Part shown: one piece after another, positions 7,744-15,508 of the stretch | Layout: each line of letters starts with the position of its first letter | Numbering within the stretch: the first letter of the stretch is position 1 | Assembly (NCBI GenBank): GCA_029552985.1 | Contig: JAKPDB010000068.1 | Location: forward strand, 1 to 33,004 | Length of the DNA stretch: 33,004 nucleotides | Direction: 5' to 3' | DNA from: a bacterium | Lineage (GTDB): Bacteria; Ratteibacteria; UBA8468; B48-G9; DTJG01 | Position numbers and translations under genes: made by a program | The notes under the pieces: model-generated | What the model was told of the DNA's origin: nothing | Seen by the model: the letters and a program-made list of their open reading frames with translations, nothing else | Database searches by the model: none

Positions 7744-8343
7744 TTAATCAATTTTACCTTTTGTGGATGAAATTTGCCTGCCCTCAATTCTCACAGCATC
7801 TTTCAAAGCAATGGCCAAACCCTTAAAAGCAGCTTCGCATATGTGATGGGTATTTTCACCCGAAAAAAGCCGTAGATGAAGATTGATGCAGGCATGATTT
7901 GAAAATGCCCTCATAAATTCCTGCAGATTTTCAATTTCTGAAAAACTATTCCTATTTTTTATCACTGGAATAGCAAAACCCAGAAATGGCCTTCCAGAAA
8001 TGTCAACTGCCACCTGAACTAAACTTTCGTCCATTGGAACGATGGCAAACCCAAATCTATTAATTCCTTTATGGTCTCCAAGCGCTTGTTTGAATGCTTC
8101 GCCAAGGCATATTCCAATGTCTTCAACAAGATGATGGTCATCAACATGAATATCTCCCTGTGCTTCAAGGTTGATATCAAAACCACTGAAAAACGAAAGT
8201 AAGGTCAGCATATGAGCCCAGAAACCAACAGGACAATGAATGTTTGCCCTTCCTTTTCCATCAATGACAAGTGTTAACTCAACTGATGTTTCCTTCGTTT
8301 TACGCAATATGTGTGCCTTGCGCATTTTGTTTTTTTCACTCAT
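7744..8343 (-). CDS. hisB: Imidazoleglycerol-phosphate dehydratase
   Basis: A 199-residue dehydratase of histidine synthesis (IGP to imidazole-acetol phosphate), close to the usual stand-alone length. Family motifs are GDIHVDDHHLVEDIG (residues 63-76, metal-binding His70, His71, Glu74), NRFG, PMDESL, DISGRP and the second metal motif ENTHHICEAAFKG. Some normally invariant positions differ. The usual TGxGFxDHM reads CPVGFWAHM, with Ala43 replacing Asp (His44 kept), and the following ARHG-type His is replaced by Phe. ATG 8343 has AGGGGG upstream and overlaps the cyclase stop by 8 bases. No other his gene is adjacent. Probably active, but atypical. Confidence 0.85.
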   Translation of the reverse strand: MSEKNKMRKAHILRKTKETSVELTLVIDGKGRANIHCPVGFWAHMLTLLSFFSGFDINLEAQGDIHVDDHHLVEDIGICLGEAFKQALGDHKGINRFGFAIVPMDESLVQVAVDISGRPFLGFAIPVIKNRNSFSEIENLQEFMRAFSNHACINLHLRLFSGENTHHICEAAFKGLAIALKDAVRIEGRQISSTKGKID

Positions 8344-9553
8344 TAATCCCCCTGTAAACCGATATCCTGTTTTTCCCGTTTTCTTTTGAAACAAAAAGAG
8401 CCCTATCAGCGTTTTTCACAACTTCCTCCCATGTATCTCCGTGTTCTGGATAGGATGCGATTCCAAAACTCATTGTGATAAATACATTATTTTCTTCATC
8501 AAGATGAAACTGGTGAGCAACAATTTCAGTTTTTATTCTTTCTGCCACCCTATATGCTTCAAGGCTGTCAGAAAAAGGAAGAAGGTATATAAATTCATCC
8601 CCGCCAAATCTGCAGATAATATCTGATTCCCTCAACAATCCACGAACAAAAGCACCAAATTGAGCAAGTAAAGTATCTGTAAGTGGATGACCGAATTTGT
8701 CAACATAGTTTTTAAAATTGTCAAGGTCAGAAATCAGTATAGAAATAGGGAAATGATTTCTCTTTGCCTTGGCAAATTCCTCTTTTATCCTCTGCTGAAA
8801 ATATCGCTTGTTATAAAGACCTGTCAGAGAATCTGTGATCGAAGCCAGAGCAATTTTTTGATGAAGCATCGCACTTTCAAAAATTGAAGAAACCTGTTTT
8901 GAAAAAATTTCAACAGGACCTTTGACATATTCAAAAAAATCTCTTCCCGGTGCATCAAAAGCCACAACGCCTGTCGCCATTACGCGGTTTTCATCTGCAA
9001 AAGGAATAATTGCAACCGTTGAAAAATCTTTTAAAGAATATTTCTCAATGATATCCTCAACAGAGGTCTTTGTTTGAGAATCAATCACTCCAGGATAAAA
9101 AGTTCTAACATGATAAACCTTTTCAGAACTTTTCAGAACCCTTATTTTTTCGCCATGATCAAGCACAAATTCATGATTGCTCGCAAACTTCTTCAACTCA
9201 GGGTCATTGATAACAAAAATCGCCCGTTTCCCTTTGAAAATTTCAACAAGCATGTTCAACACTTTCATAGAAATTTCTTCAACCTTCATGGTCGGCAGGG
9301 TCTGTATTTGAAAATCGTGAAAACTTTTCAGATACAGATTGTAATCAAGAATTCTCTTGTAGTAGTATTCTACAAGAGTAAAGACCAGAAAAAGCAAACC
9401 AGCACAAACCAGTATCAATAACCAGGCAGAACGAAACAATACCCTTAACGATGTGAGAGGTAAAAGATATGAAGTGTAAAACAGAATCAATACAACAATC
9501 AAAATAATTGAGGAATACTTACACGCAACAAGTAATTTTTTCTCTTTTTCCAT
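8336..9553 (-). CDS. Membrane-anchored GAF-GGDEF diguanylate cyclase
   Basis: A 405-residue signalling protein. There are two membrane helices near residues 12-32 and 43-62, a GAF-like sensory domain about 85-225, then a GGDEF domain from about 235. The active site is intact (GGDEF at 317-321), and the product-inhibition I-site RESD lies at 308-311, exactly five residues earlier. The DSLTGLYNKR entry motif is present at 241-250. It should therefore make cyclic di-GMP from two GTP and be feedback-inhibited. GHPLTD replaces the usual GHxxGD, a mild deviation. It is first in an operon with hisB and a Xer recombinase. No Shine-Dalgarno precedes ATG 9553, and the promoter predicts a leaderless message. 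Confidence 0.9.
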   Translation of the reverse strand: MEKEKKLLVACKYSSIILIVVLILFYTSYLLPLTSLRVLFRSAWLLILVCAGLLFLVFTLVEYYYKRILDYNLYLKSFHDFQIQTLPTMKVEEISMKVLNMLVEIFKGKRAIFVINDPELKKFASNHEFVLDHGEKIRVLKSSEKVYHVRTFYPGVIDSQTKTSVEDIIEKYSLKDFSTVAIIPFADENRVMATGVVAFDAPGRDFFEYVKGPVEIFSKQVSSIFESAMLHQKIALASITDSLTGLYNKRYFQQRIKEEFAKAKRNHFPISILISDLDNFKNYVDKFGHPLTDTLLAQFGAFVRGLLRESDIICRFGGDEFIYLLPFSDSLEAYRVAERIKTEIVAHQFHLDEENNVFITMSFGIASYPEHGDTWEEVVKNADRALFVSKENGKNRISVYRGINE

Positions 9554-9559
9554 AAAAAT

Positions 9560-9588
9560 ATATTACCCGAAACATAAATTGTGGTCAA
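9560..9588 (-). promoter_or_regulatory. Promoter for the GGDEF-hisB-xer operon, apparently leaderless
   Basis: Minus strand: TTGACC (9588-9583), a spacer of exactly 17 bases, then TAATAT (9565-9560). Only six bases separate the -10 from ATG 9553, so the expected start of transcription falls on or next to the A of the start codon. No ribosome site is present. The -35 abuts the waaA stop codon. Confidence 0.6.
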
Positions 9589-10863
9589 TTAACAAGTCAC
9601 ATATTTTTCAAGTATTTTCATCATTTCTTCAGTGGCTCCTTTATTTTCCAGAATTACCTGATAACCAGATTCTCCCATGTGTTTGCATAATTCAGGACTA
9701 TTGAGCAAAAATTCAATTTTTTCAAACAATTCAGCAAAAGAATTTACCTCGATCCCTGCCTTCGCCTTTTGAATTTTTCCCCACTCTTCATCAAAATCCC
9801 AGTGAAATTTTCCATAAATCACAGGTTTCTTAAATGCCAGAGGTTCTATTGGATTTTGCCCGCCTGCAGGAACCAGTGACCCCCCAACAAACACAATATC
9901 TGCAATTCTGTAAAACTCTGTCAATACGCCGTATCTATCAACAATACACACCCTGGTTTTCTTACCCTGAGGAGTGCTAAAACGATGATATTGAATACTG
10001 GATTGATTTAATAACTGGTAAATATTCGTTCTATCAAGAGCTCTGGGAGCAATAACCAGAGTGAGATTCTGATATTTGTTCAAAAGTTTTTTACATATTT
10101 CAACAACTTGTTTTTCTTCACCTTTATGAATGGAACCAAATACAATTGTCTTTCCACTCGTTTCATATACAGGACACTGTTGAGCAATCCTGCTTAAGTT
10201 ATACGCCTGATCAAATTTCATGCTTTTTGAAATTGAAACCTTTTTCTTGTCTGTACCAAGACGAATAACGCGTTCGGCATCTGCTGGACTTCTCATAATA
10301 AAACAATCAACCATTCCAAGAATCGTTTTTGTAAAAAATTTAAATCTGGCATATCCCTGAAAAGATTTTTCAGAAATCCTGCCATTGATAATCATAATCG
10401 GAACATTTCGTTGTTTTAATTTGTGAAATAGGTTACACCAGATTTCTGTTTCCATTGATACGAAAAGAATCGGATTTACTTTTTTCACTGCTTGTTGGGT
10501 AACAAACGAAAAGTCAAATGGAAGAAAAATTTTTACCACATCATCAGGTAATTTTTCCGCTGCAATCATTCTGCCTGTTCTGCTTACACACGAAATTACC
10601 AGTTGTTCATTCTTGAACCTGTTTAATATTTCATAAATCAGGGGCACACTTGCAAGTAGTTCTCCAATTGAAACTGTGTGTATCCAGATATTTCTTTTTT
10701 CTTTTAATTTTGAAACAACCACAGGTTCATAAACAGCAAACCTTTCAAAAAAATCGTGAAACCTCCCGTCCCCTCCAAAAAGCCGTTTTCCAAATACAGG
10801 AAGTGAAAGCAACAAACCCAGACCATAAATCACATCATAAAAAATACAAGCCATAAATCGCAT
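9589..10863 (-). CDS. waaA: 3-deoxy-D-manno-octulosonic acid (Kdo) transferase
   Basis: A 424-residue glycosyltransferase that adds Kdo from CMP-Kdo to the lipid A precursor at the inner membrane. The N-terminal hydrophobic anchor (about 5-23) is followed by the family motif HTVSIGE, whose Glu is the likely catalytic base. ETEIW, NGRISEKSFQGY, FGSIHKGEE (nucleotide-binding half) and GGSLVPAGGQNPIEP also appear, all hallmarks of WaaA/KdtA. Length matches the family (about 420). ATG 10863 directly abuts the preceding stop (one base between); a second ATG lies at 10854, and neither has a clear ribosome site, so translation is probably coupled. Last gene of the operon starting at 15428. It shares that operon with lpxI, consistent with envelope biogenesis. 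Confidence 0.92.
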   Translation of the reverse strand: MRFMACIFYDVIYGLGLLLSLPVFGKRLFGGDGRFHDFFERFAVYEPVVVSKLKEKRNIWIHTVSIGELLASVPLIYEILNRFKNEQLVISCVSRTGRMIAAEKLPDDVVKIFLPFDFSFVTQQAVKKVNPILFVSMETEIWCNLFHKLKQRNVPIMIINGRISEKSFQGYARFKFFTKTILGMVDCFIMRSPADAERVIRLGTDKKKVSISKSMKFDQAYNLSRIAQQCPVYETSGKTIVFGSIHKGEEKQVVEICKKLLNKYQNLTLVIAPRALDRTNIYQLLNQSSIQYHRFSTPQGKKTRVCIVDRYGVLTEFYRIADIVFVGGSLVPAGGQNPIEPLAFKKPVIYGKFHWDFDEEWGKIQKAKAGIEVNSFAELFEKIEFLLNSPELCKHMGESGYQVILENKGATEEMMKILEKYVTC

Positions 10864-10864
10864 A

Positions 10865-12289
10865 TTATTCAGTAAAAAGCAAACTGGAAGGAAATAGATT
10901 ATTCCTTCCCATCAAGCCAACCGGGTCAAATGCTTTTTTAACCCTGACCATTTCTTTGATTCCATTGTCCGTATACATCATCCTGAGATATGGATACTTG
11001 ATCTTGCCGATGCCATGTTCAGCAGCAATGGTGCCGCCCAGAGACAAAGCTTTTTCAACGCAACTTAAATAAATCTGTTTTGCTAGGGCTTTTTCTCTAT
11101 CGTCAACAGGAAAAAGGTTAAAATGAAGATGGTTTTCTCCAATATGTCCAAACAGCACTGTTCTTATACCGGACTGTTCTGAAAACTTTCTATAAAACGC
11201 AACAAGTTCTCTAAAGTTCTTTTCAGGAACCGCAATGTCAAGAGAAATTTTTGTAATCCCCAGTTTTTTGAAATAAGCATTGATATTTTCAGGTAATCTA
11301 TGTCTGAAATCTATCATTCTCTGATAACTTTTCGGGTCACTTCCCACCCACACATCCTTTGCCTGGTATTTTTCAGAAAGTTGCAACCATTGTTCCATCA
11401 ATTCAATATTTTCAGTGCTTTCAACATAAAAAGCACACGTGTTTGGCGGTATTTCTGGAAAATCCTGCTTCAGAAAAAAGAGACTTGCCTGGTCAAAAAA
11501 CTCCAGATTATACATATCTTTGATAAAATTGGTTTTCACTTCCGAAAGAAACTCAAACATCCTGCTTTCATCTGGCAGAAAAAAAATCATAATGAATCTG
11601 TCTGGTAACTTCTCAATGAGCATCACCTCAACACGTGTGATAACTCCAAGAGTACCCTCTGACCCAATAATCAAGTCAATAAGGTCCATTTTTGGCGCAG
11701 AATAATAGCCAGCAGAACATTTAATGGGTGGTGTCACATAAGAAGGAATCTGCACACTCAAAAAATCTGTTCTTATTTCTCCTTTTTCGTTGGCGAAAAA
11801 TTTTCCTCTGGGCACTTCAATAACCTTTCCACCTCCTGTTACCATTTTAATTTTCAACACATATTTTCGTGTTGGACCAAATCTGAAACTATATTCACCA
11901 GAGGCATTTGTGGATACATTTCCCCCAATAAATGCGCTCCTTTCAGTAGGAAAAGGAGGATAGAATCTGCCCATGCTATTGGCTTCAATAAGAAAGTTAT
12001 TGATAATAACCCCTGCTTCAAGTATTGCCCTGTTTTTATTAATATCAATAATTCTGTTAAGTTTTTCAACAGAAATTACTGATCCCTCTACAGGAATTCT
12101 TCCGCCAACAGTACCGGTGCCACCACCAGAAACCGTCAGAGGTATTTTTTTTGCATTTGCCAGTTGCACAATTTCAATTACTTCCTGCTCATTTTCAGGA
12201 ATATAAACCCTGTCACAATTGCCTCCTGAAAAATTTGAAGAGTCCTCGAGATAACTCAAAATTTCATCTCGATTTTCCTTAACAATCAT
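10865..12289 (-). CDS. FAD-binding oxidase (GlcD/D-lactate dehydrogenase family), second paralogue
   Basis: A 474-residue flavoprotein. The PCMH FAD domain shows SGGGTGTVGGRIP, YPPFPTERSAFIGGNVSTNASG and GSEGTLGVITRVE. The C-terminal oxidase domain shows LFGHIGENHLHFN and GGTIAAEHGIGKIKY. About 25 extra residues sit between the FAD motifs (near 168-195) compared with the other GlcD-type protein in this window. ATG 12289 has AGGAGG three bases upstream, so the open frame up to 12340 is not used. It overlaps the lpxI stop by 11 bases. Substrate is unknown; glycolate, D-lactate and D-2-hydroxyglutarate-type acids are all handled by this family. Its place between lpxI and waaA is unexpected. Confidence 0.85.
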   Translation of the reverse strand: MIVKENRDEILSYLEDSSNFSGGNCDRVYIPENEQEVIEIVQLANAKKIPLTVSGGGTGTVGGRIPVEGSVISVEKLNRIIDINKNRAILEAGVIINNFLIEANSMGRFYPPFPTERSAFIGGNVSTNASGEYSFRFGPTRKYVLKIKMVTGGGKVIEVPRGKFFANEKGEIRTDFLSVQIPSYVTPPIKCSAGYYSAPKMDLIDLIIGSEGTLGVITRVEVMLIEKLPDRFIMIFFLPDESRMFEFLSEVKTNFIKDMYNLEFFDQASLFFLKQDFPEIPPNTCAFYVESTENIELMEQWLQLSEKYQAKDVWVGSDPKSYQRMIDFRHRLPENINAYFKKLGITKISLDIAVPEKNFRELVAFYRKFSEQSGIRTVLFGHIGENHLHFNLFPVDDREKALAKQIYLSCVEKALSLGGTIAAEHGIGKIKYPYLRMMYTDNGIKEMVRVKKAFDPVGLMGRNNLFPSSLLFTE

Positions 12290-13088
12290 CGGCCTCCTTT
12301 CCACTGAATCCCACAATAACAAGATCGTGTTGGTTAGCAATTTGAACTACCTGGTCCTGTTTAATCATAATTGTCTTGGCTGCTTCAAGTGCAATCACTT
12401 TTCCACCAGAATTTACCAGTATTCTCATTGTTTCAGGTCCTATTGTTGGTAGGTCAAATCTATTGTCCTGGTCGCTTTTTATCACTTTCACAACCACAAA
12501 ATCCTTACAGAACTGGCCTGCCCTTGCGATCATCCTATCTGTTCCCTCAATTCCTTCTACTGCGATAATCATTCCATTTTTTATTGCAAGTGCCTGGCCG
12601 ATACCCATTTCAGCAATGGACTTTGCAGTGTCCCAGCCCTTTAGTATGTCCTTCCATTGAACACAATCAGGTTTGACATTCGTATAAATTTTTTCTTCCA
12701 CAAGATAATTTTTGAATACTTCTGTCAATGGCAAAACTTCTATATCCTGACTGGTAAGAAACTCACAAAGTTTTTTCAGGATATTTTCAGGACTTAAGCT
12801 GTCTGTTGCGCTTAAAAGTTTTGCACCTGATATTGAGATTTTTTTTGTGAAAAGATCTGATGCTTCTATTTTTCCTGCAAAAACCATCTTCTTAATACCA
12901 TTTTCCCTCAGTACACTCACAAAAGTTTCTATATCTCCAAATTCAAGAACAATTTCGTCAGGATATTCAGGGAAACTTTTTTCAATAAAGCTAAATACAA
13001 GTGGTCTGTAGCCCATTGCCTGAAGCTGCTCAAAAGCAATGAAAGAAAAATCCTTTTTTGAAGCAAAAAGACCTATTCTCTCGCCCAC
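12279..13088 (-). CDS. lpxI: UDP-2,3-diacylglucosamine pyrophosphatase, LpxI type
   Basis: A 269-residue protein of the LpxI family (DUF1009), which hydrolyses UDP-2,3-diacylglucosamine to lipid X in lipid A synthesis, replacing LpxH in many bacteria. Visible family features are the N-terminal IGLFASKKDF strand-loop, FAGKIEASDL, IGQALAIKNGMIIAVEGIEG, TDRMI near 185 and RFDLPTIGPETM near 214, with a C-terminal VIVGFSG. The start appears to be GTG 13088 with AGGGA seven bases upstream, 20 bases after queC. It is overlapped 11 bases by the FAD-oxidase gene. With waaA in the same operon it supports an LPS-type outer membrane. Confidence 0.88.
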   Translation of the reverse strand: MGERIGLFASKKDFSFIAFEQLQAMGYRPLVFSFIEKSFPEYPDEIVLEFGDIETFVSVLRENGIKKMVFAGKIEASDLFTKKISISGAKLLSATDSLSPENILKKLCEFLTSQDIEVLPLTEVFKNYLVEEKIYTNVKPDCVQWKDILKGWDTAKSIAEMGIGQALAIKNGMIIAVEGIEGTDRMIARAGQFCKDFVVVKVIKSDQDNRFDLPTIGPETMRILVNSGGKVIALEAAKTIMIKQDQVVQIANQHDLVIVGFSGKEADDC

Positions 13089-13108
13089 AATCGTATCCCT
13101 GTTAATTT

Positions 13109-13762
13109 TTACCTTTCGTACTGGATGGGATCTTTCAAACCCGCATCAGTAAACGCTGCACGTCTTATCTTACATGAATCACATATACCGCATGCTTTTT
13201 CAGCACCCCTGTAACATGACCATGTAATAGAAAAATCAAGTCCGAGTTTATTGCCAAGTTTGACAATTTCTGATTTTTTCATCAAAATCAGTGGGGTTTT
13301 TATTGTAATCTTACCACCTTCAACGGATTTTTTCACTCCAGTATCAGCAACATTTTGAAATGCTGCGATAAATTCAGGTCTGCAATCAGGATAACCTGAA
13401 TAATCAATAGAGTGAACTCCAATAACTATTGCATCTGCATCAATTGATTCGGCATAGGCAAGGGCAAGAGAGAGTAAAATGATATTCCTGGCAGGAACAT
13501 ATGTTGCCGGAATTTTTGAAATCTTCTTTGCCCTGTAGTTTTCATCTATCAATGACGAAGGAAGCCAGGAAAGGTCAATATCAATAAATCTATGTTCTTT
13601 CATACCGAGAAACTGACCAATCTTTTTTGCGCAAACAAGTTCTTTCCCGTGTACCTGGCCATAATTTACGCTCAATCCATAAATATCACTGCCCTGCGCC
13701 TTTTCAACAGCAGCAGCAACAAAACTATCAATTCCACCTGATATCAGAGTCACTGACTTCAT
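13109..13762 (-). CDS. queC: 7-cyano-7-deazaguanine synthase
   Basis: A 217-residue ATP-dependent enzyme making preQ0 from 7-carboxy-7-deazaguanine and ammonia. The PP-loop ATP site SGGIDS is at residues 8-13. VPARNIILLSLA is the conserved central motif. The zinc site is Cys183, Cys191, Cys194 and Cys197 (CYRG...CGICDSC). Length is typical. Start ATG 13762 overlaps the queE stop as ATGA. preQ0 feeds queuosine tRNA modification or deazaguanine DNA modification; nothing nearby decides which. Confidence 0.95.
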   Translation of the reverse strand: MKSVTLISGGIDSFVAAAVEKAQGSDIYGLSVNYGQVHGKELVCAKKIGQFLGMKEHRFIDIDLSWLPSSLIDENYRAKKISKIPATYVPARNIILLSLALAYAESIDADAIVIGVHSIDYSGYPDCRPEFIAAFQNVADTGVKKSVEGGKITIKTPLILMKKSEIVKLGNKLGLDFSITWSCYRGAEKACGICDSCKIRRAAFTDAGLKDPIQYER

Positions 13763-14367
13763 TTTATCTTTAATAGTTTATGTTGTTGAAATCTCAAAAA
13801 CCAGTTTGGCATTCCGATTTTTTTCATCTCATTGTATATCATCCTGCCAATTTTCAGATTATTGTTTACTGGTTGTAAAATCACAACTTGAGAAATATTC
13901 TTATCTACAAATGCAATATCAGATTTGCGTGTAATCACATATTTAAATTCGCTCGCAATGCGGCTGAATCTCGCATCATAGCCCTTTTTTATGAATTTTT
14001 CTGCCTGCAATTTGGGACTGACACAAATCCAGTCAACAGGTATTTTCCTCCAGATGGTGCCATTGGTTTCCACAGAAACAAAAAACCTTTCTCTTTTTAG
14101 CATCACGGCAAGTTTTGAAAAGTCCTGAAGATATGGTTCTCCGCCAGTAATAACCACATTAACAATACCTGGATATTTTTGAGACATCTTTTTTACGGTT
14201 TGAACAATGTTCTCTTCAGTCATCACCAATTTTTTTGTGAATGCCTGTGGTGTATCGCAGAATTCACATTTGAGATTACAGTTGGAAAATCTTATGAAAA
14301 TAGCAGGAATTCCCTGCCTCCATCCTTCGCCTTGAATTGAACTGAAAATTTCACAGATTTCAAGCAT
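13759..14367 (-). CDS. queE: 7-carboxy-7-deazaguanine synthase (radical SAM)
   Basis: A 202-residue radical SAM enzyme converting 6-carboxytetrahydropterin to 7-carboxy-7-deazaguanine. The iron-sulfur cysteines are C30, C34 and C37 (CNLKCEFC), the QueE-type Cx3Cx2C. Upstream SSIQGEGWRQG is the QueE signature. TGGEP is the SAM-binding GGE motif, and VSPK is a further family motif. An in-frame TTG at 14379 exists, but ATG 14367 is preferred because family similarity begins there (MLEICEIFSS). It lies 2 bases after the URO-D-like stop and overlaps queC by 4 bases. QueD and FolE, which supply its substrate, are not in the window. Confidence 0.94.
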   Translation of the reverse strand: MLEICEIFSSIQGEGWRQGIPAIFIRFSNCNLKCEFCDTPQAFTKKLVMTEENIVQTVKKMSQKYPGIVNVVITGGEPYLQDFSKLAVMLKRERFFVSVETNGTIWRKIPVDWICVSPKLQAEKFIKKGYDARFSRIASEFKYVITRKSDIAFVDKNISQVVILQPVNNNLKIGRMIYNEMKKIGMPNWFLRFQQHKLLKIK

Positions 14368-14369
14368 CG

Positions 14370-15428
14370 TTAATACCAACCAATCTCATATGCGGTATCG
14401 TACATCGCCACAATATTTTCAGGTGGGGTAATGGCTTGCAGATTATGACATGGCCCTAAAAAATATCCACCATTTTCACCGAGAATCCTGATATTATCCA
14501 TAACCTCCTGCTTCACATCCTCAACAGTTCCAAAAGGCATGGTATGTTGATTGTCCATTGCGCCATGAAAACTGATTTTGTCGCCAAATTCTTTTTTCAA
14601 TTCCTTCCTGTCCATTCCCTTACATCTCCATTGAACAGGATTAAGAACATCCATCCCGCATTCAATTAAATCCGGTATAATATCTCTGATTGCGCCATCG
14701 CTGTGGGTAATCACCCATGTACCATTCTCATGTGCAAGCGACATCATCTTTTTCATTCTGGGAAGAAAAAATTTTCTTATAGTTTCTGGTGAAAACAATA
14801 GCGTCTCCTGCGAGCCAAGGTCCTCTGCAACCATTGTCAGAAGTACCTTGCCCGGTATTTCTTCATATATACCTATTGTAATCCTGTAATACAATTGAAA
14901 AATATTTTCAAGGCAGTAGTCAACAATATCAGGTTTCTCAACAAGGTCCATCATCGCTCTTTCAAGACCACGCAGTTGTGTATATCTCAAAAAAGGTTCC
15001 ATTCCACCGCCATAAATTGGCAGATGTTCTTTTTCCTGAATTTGTTTTTTAATGACTGAAAAATCAAACCAATCAATGGAAGGAAACTTGTAATGATTTT
15101 TGATTTCACCAAGGGTTTCAAACTCAGATAAAGGATGATACACGCATTCAGAATAAACACCTGCCCCATAGGAAACTTTCTTATAGCCGCAGCCGAAAAA
15201 ATCATAGCTCTCAGGAACTTTAGGTCCTATGTATTCAGGAAAAACACCTGCAATCTCATCAACATGAAGACGCTGGAAAAGTTCAGAATTTTCGCTAACT
15301 CTGAGAAACTTTTTCATTTTCTCCAGTGTCTCCTGAGTGGAGGACCAGAACAGTGGTACCCTGTCAGGTTTTTGTCTTTTCAATACAGCGGTCCAACGTT
15401 CTCTTGGATTCATTGAATCACGCGGCAT
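14370..15428 (-). CDS. Uroporphyrinogen decarboxylase-fold protein (MtaA/CmuA-like)
   Basis: A 352-residue protein of the URO-D superfamily, in the divergent branch common in anaerobes and PVC-type bacteria, not HemE. Motifs are NPRERWTAVLKRQKPDRVP at the N-terminus, a central VAEDLGSQETLLFSPETIRKF, HSDG (about 243), CGMDVLNPVQ and LGPCHNLQAITPPENI near the C-terminus. The His and Cys of the last two could bind zinc as in MtaA-type corrinoid methyltransferases. No corrinoid protein gene is adjacent, so the substrate is unknown. ATG 15428 follows AAGGAGAAG. First gene of the operon that continues with queE, queC, lpxI, an FAD oxidase and waaA. Confidence 0.8.
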   Translation of the reverse strand: MPRDSMNPRERWTAVLKRQKPDRVPLFWSSTQETLEKMKKFLRVSENSELFQRLHVDEIAGVFPEYIGPKVPESYDFFGCGYKKVSYGAGVYSECVYHPLSEFETLGEIKNHYKFPSIDWFDFSVIKKQIQEKEHLPIYGGGMEPFLRYTQLRGLERAMMDLVEKPDIVDYCLENIFQLYYRITIGIYEEIPGKVLLTMVAEDLGSQETLLFSPETIRKFFLPRMKKMMSLAHENGTWVITHSDGAIRDIIPDLIECGMDVLNPVQWRCKGMDRKELKKEFGDKISFHGAMDNQHTMPFGTVEDVKQEVMDNIRILGENGGYFLGPCHNLQAITPPENIVAMYDTAYEIGWY

Positions 15429-15462
15429 TTCTTCTCCTTGTTGAGTGATGCACTATCAAAAT

Positions 15463-15491
15463 ATTATACCTGTTGAACATAAAGGACTCAA
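15463..15491 (-). promoter_or_regulatory. Strong sigma70-type promoter for the URO-D-queEC-lpxI-waaA operon
   Basis: Minus strand: TTGAGT (15491-15486), a 17-base spacer, then a perfect TATAAT (15468-15463). The start of transcription is expected near 15456, giving a leader of roughly 28 bases before ATG 15428. That is too short for a riboswitch. Confidence 0.7.
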
Positions 15492-15508
15492 ATGAACGGT
15501 TTTGTGAT

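Noticed and set aside
15429-15470. preQ1 riboswitch ahead of the queE-queC operon
   Set aside because: The promoter leaves only about 28 bases of leader, too short, and the URO-D-like gene comes first.
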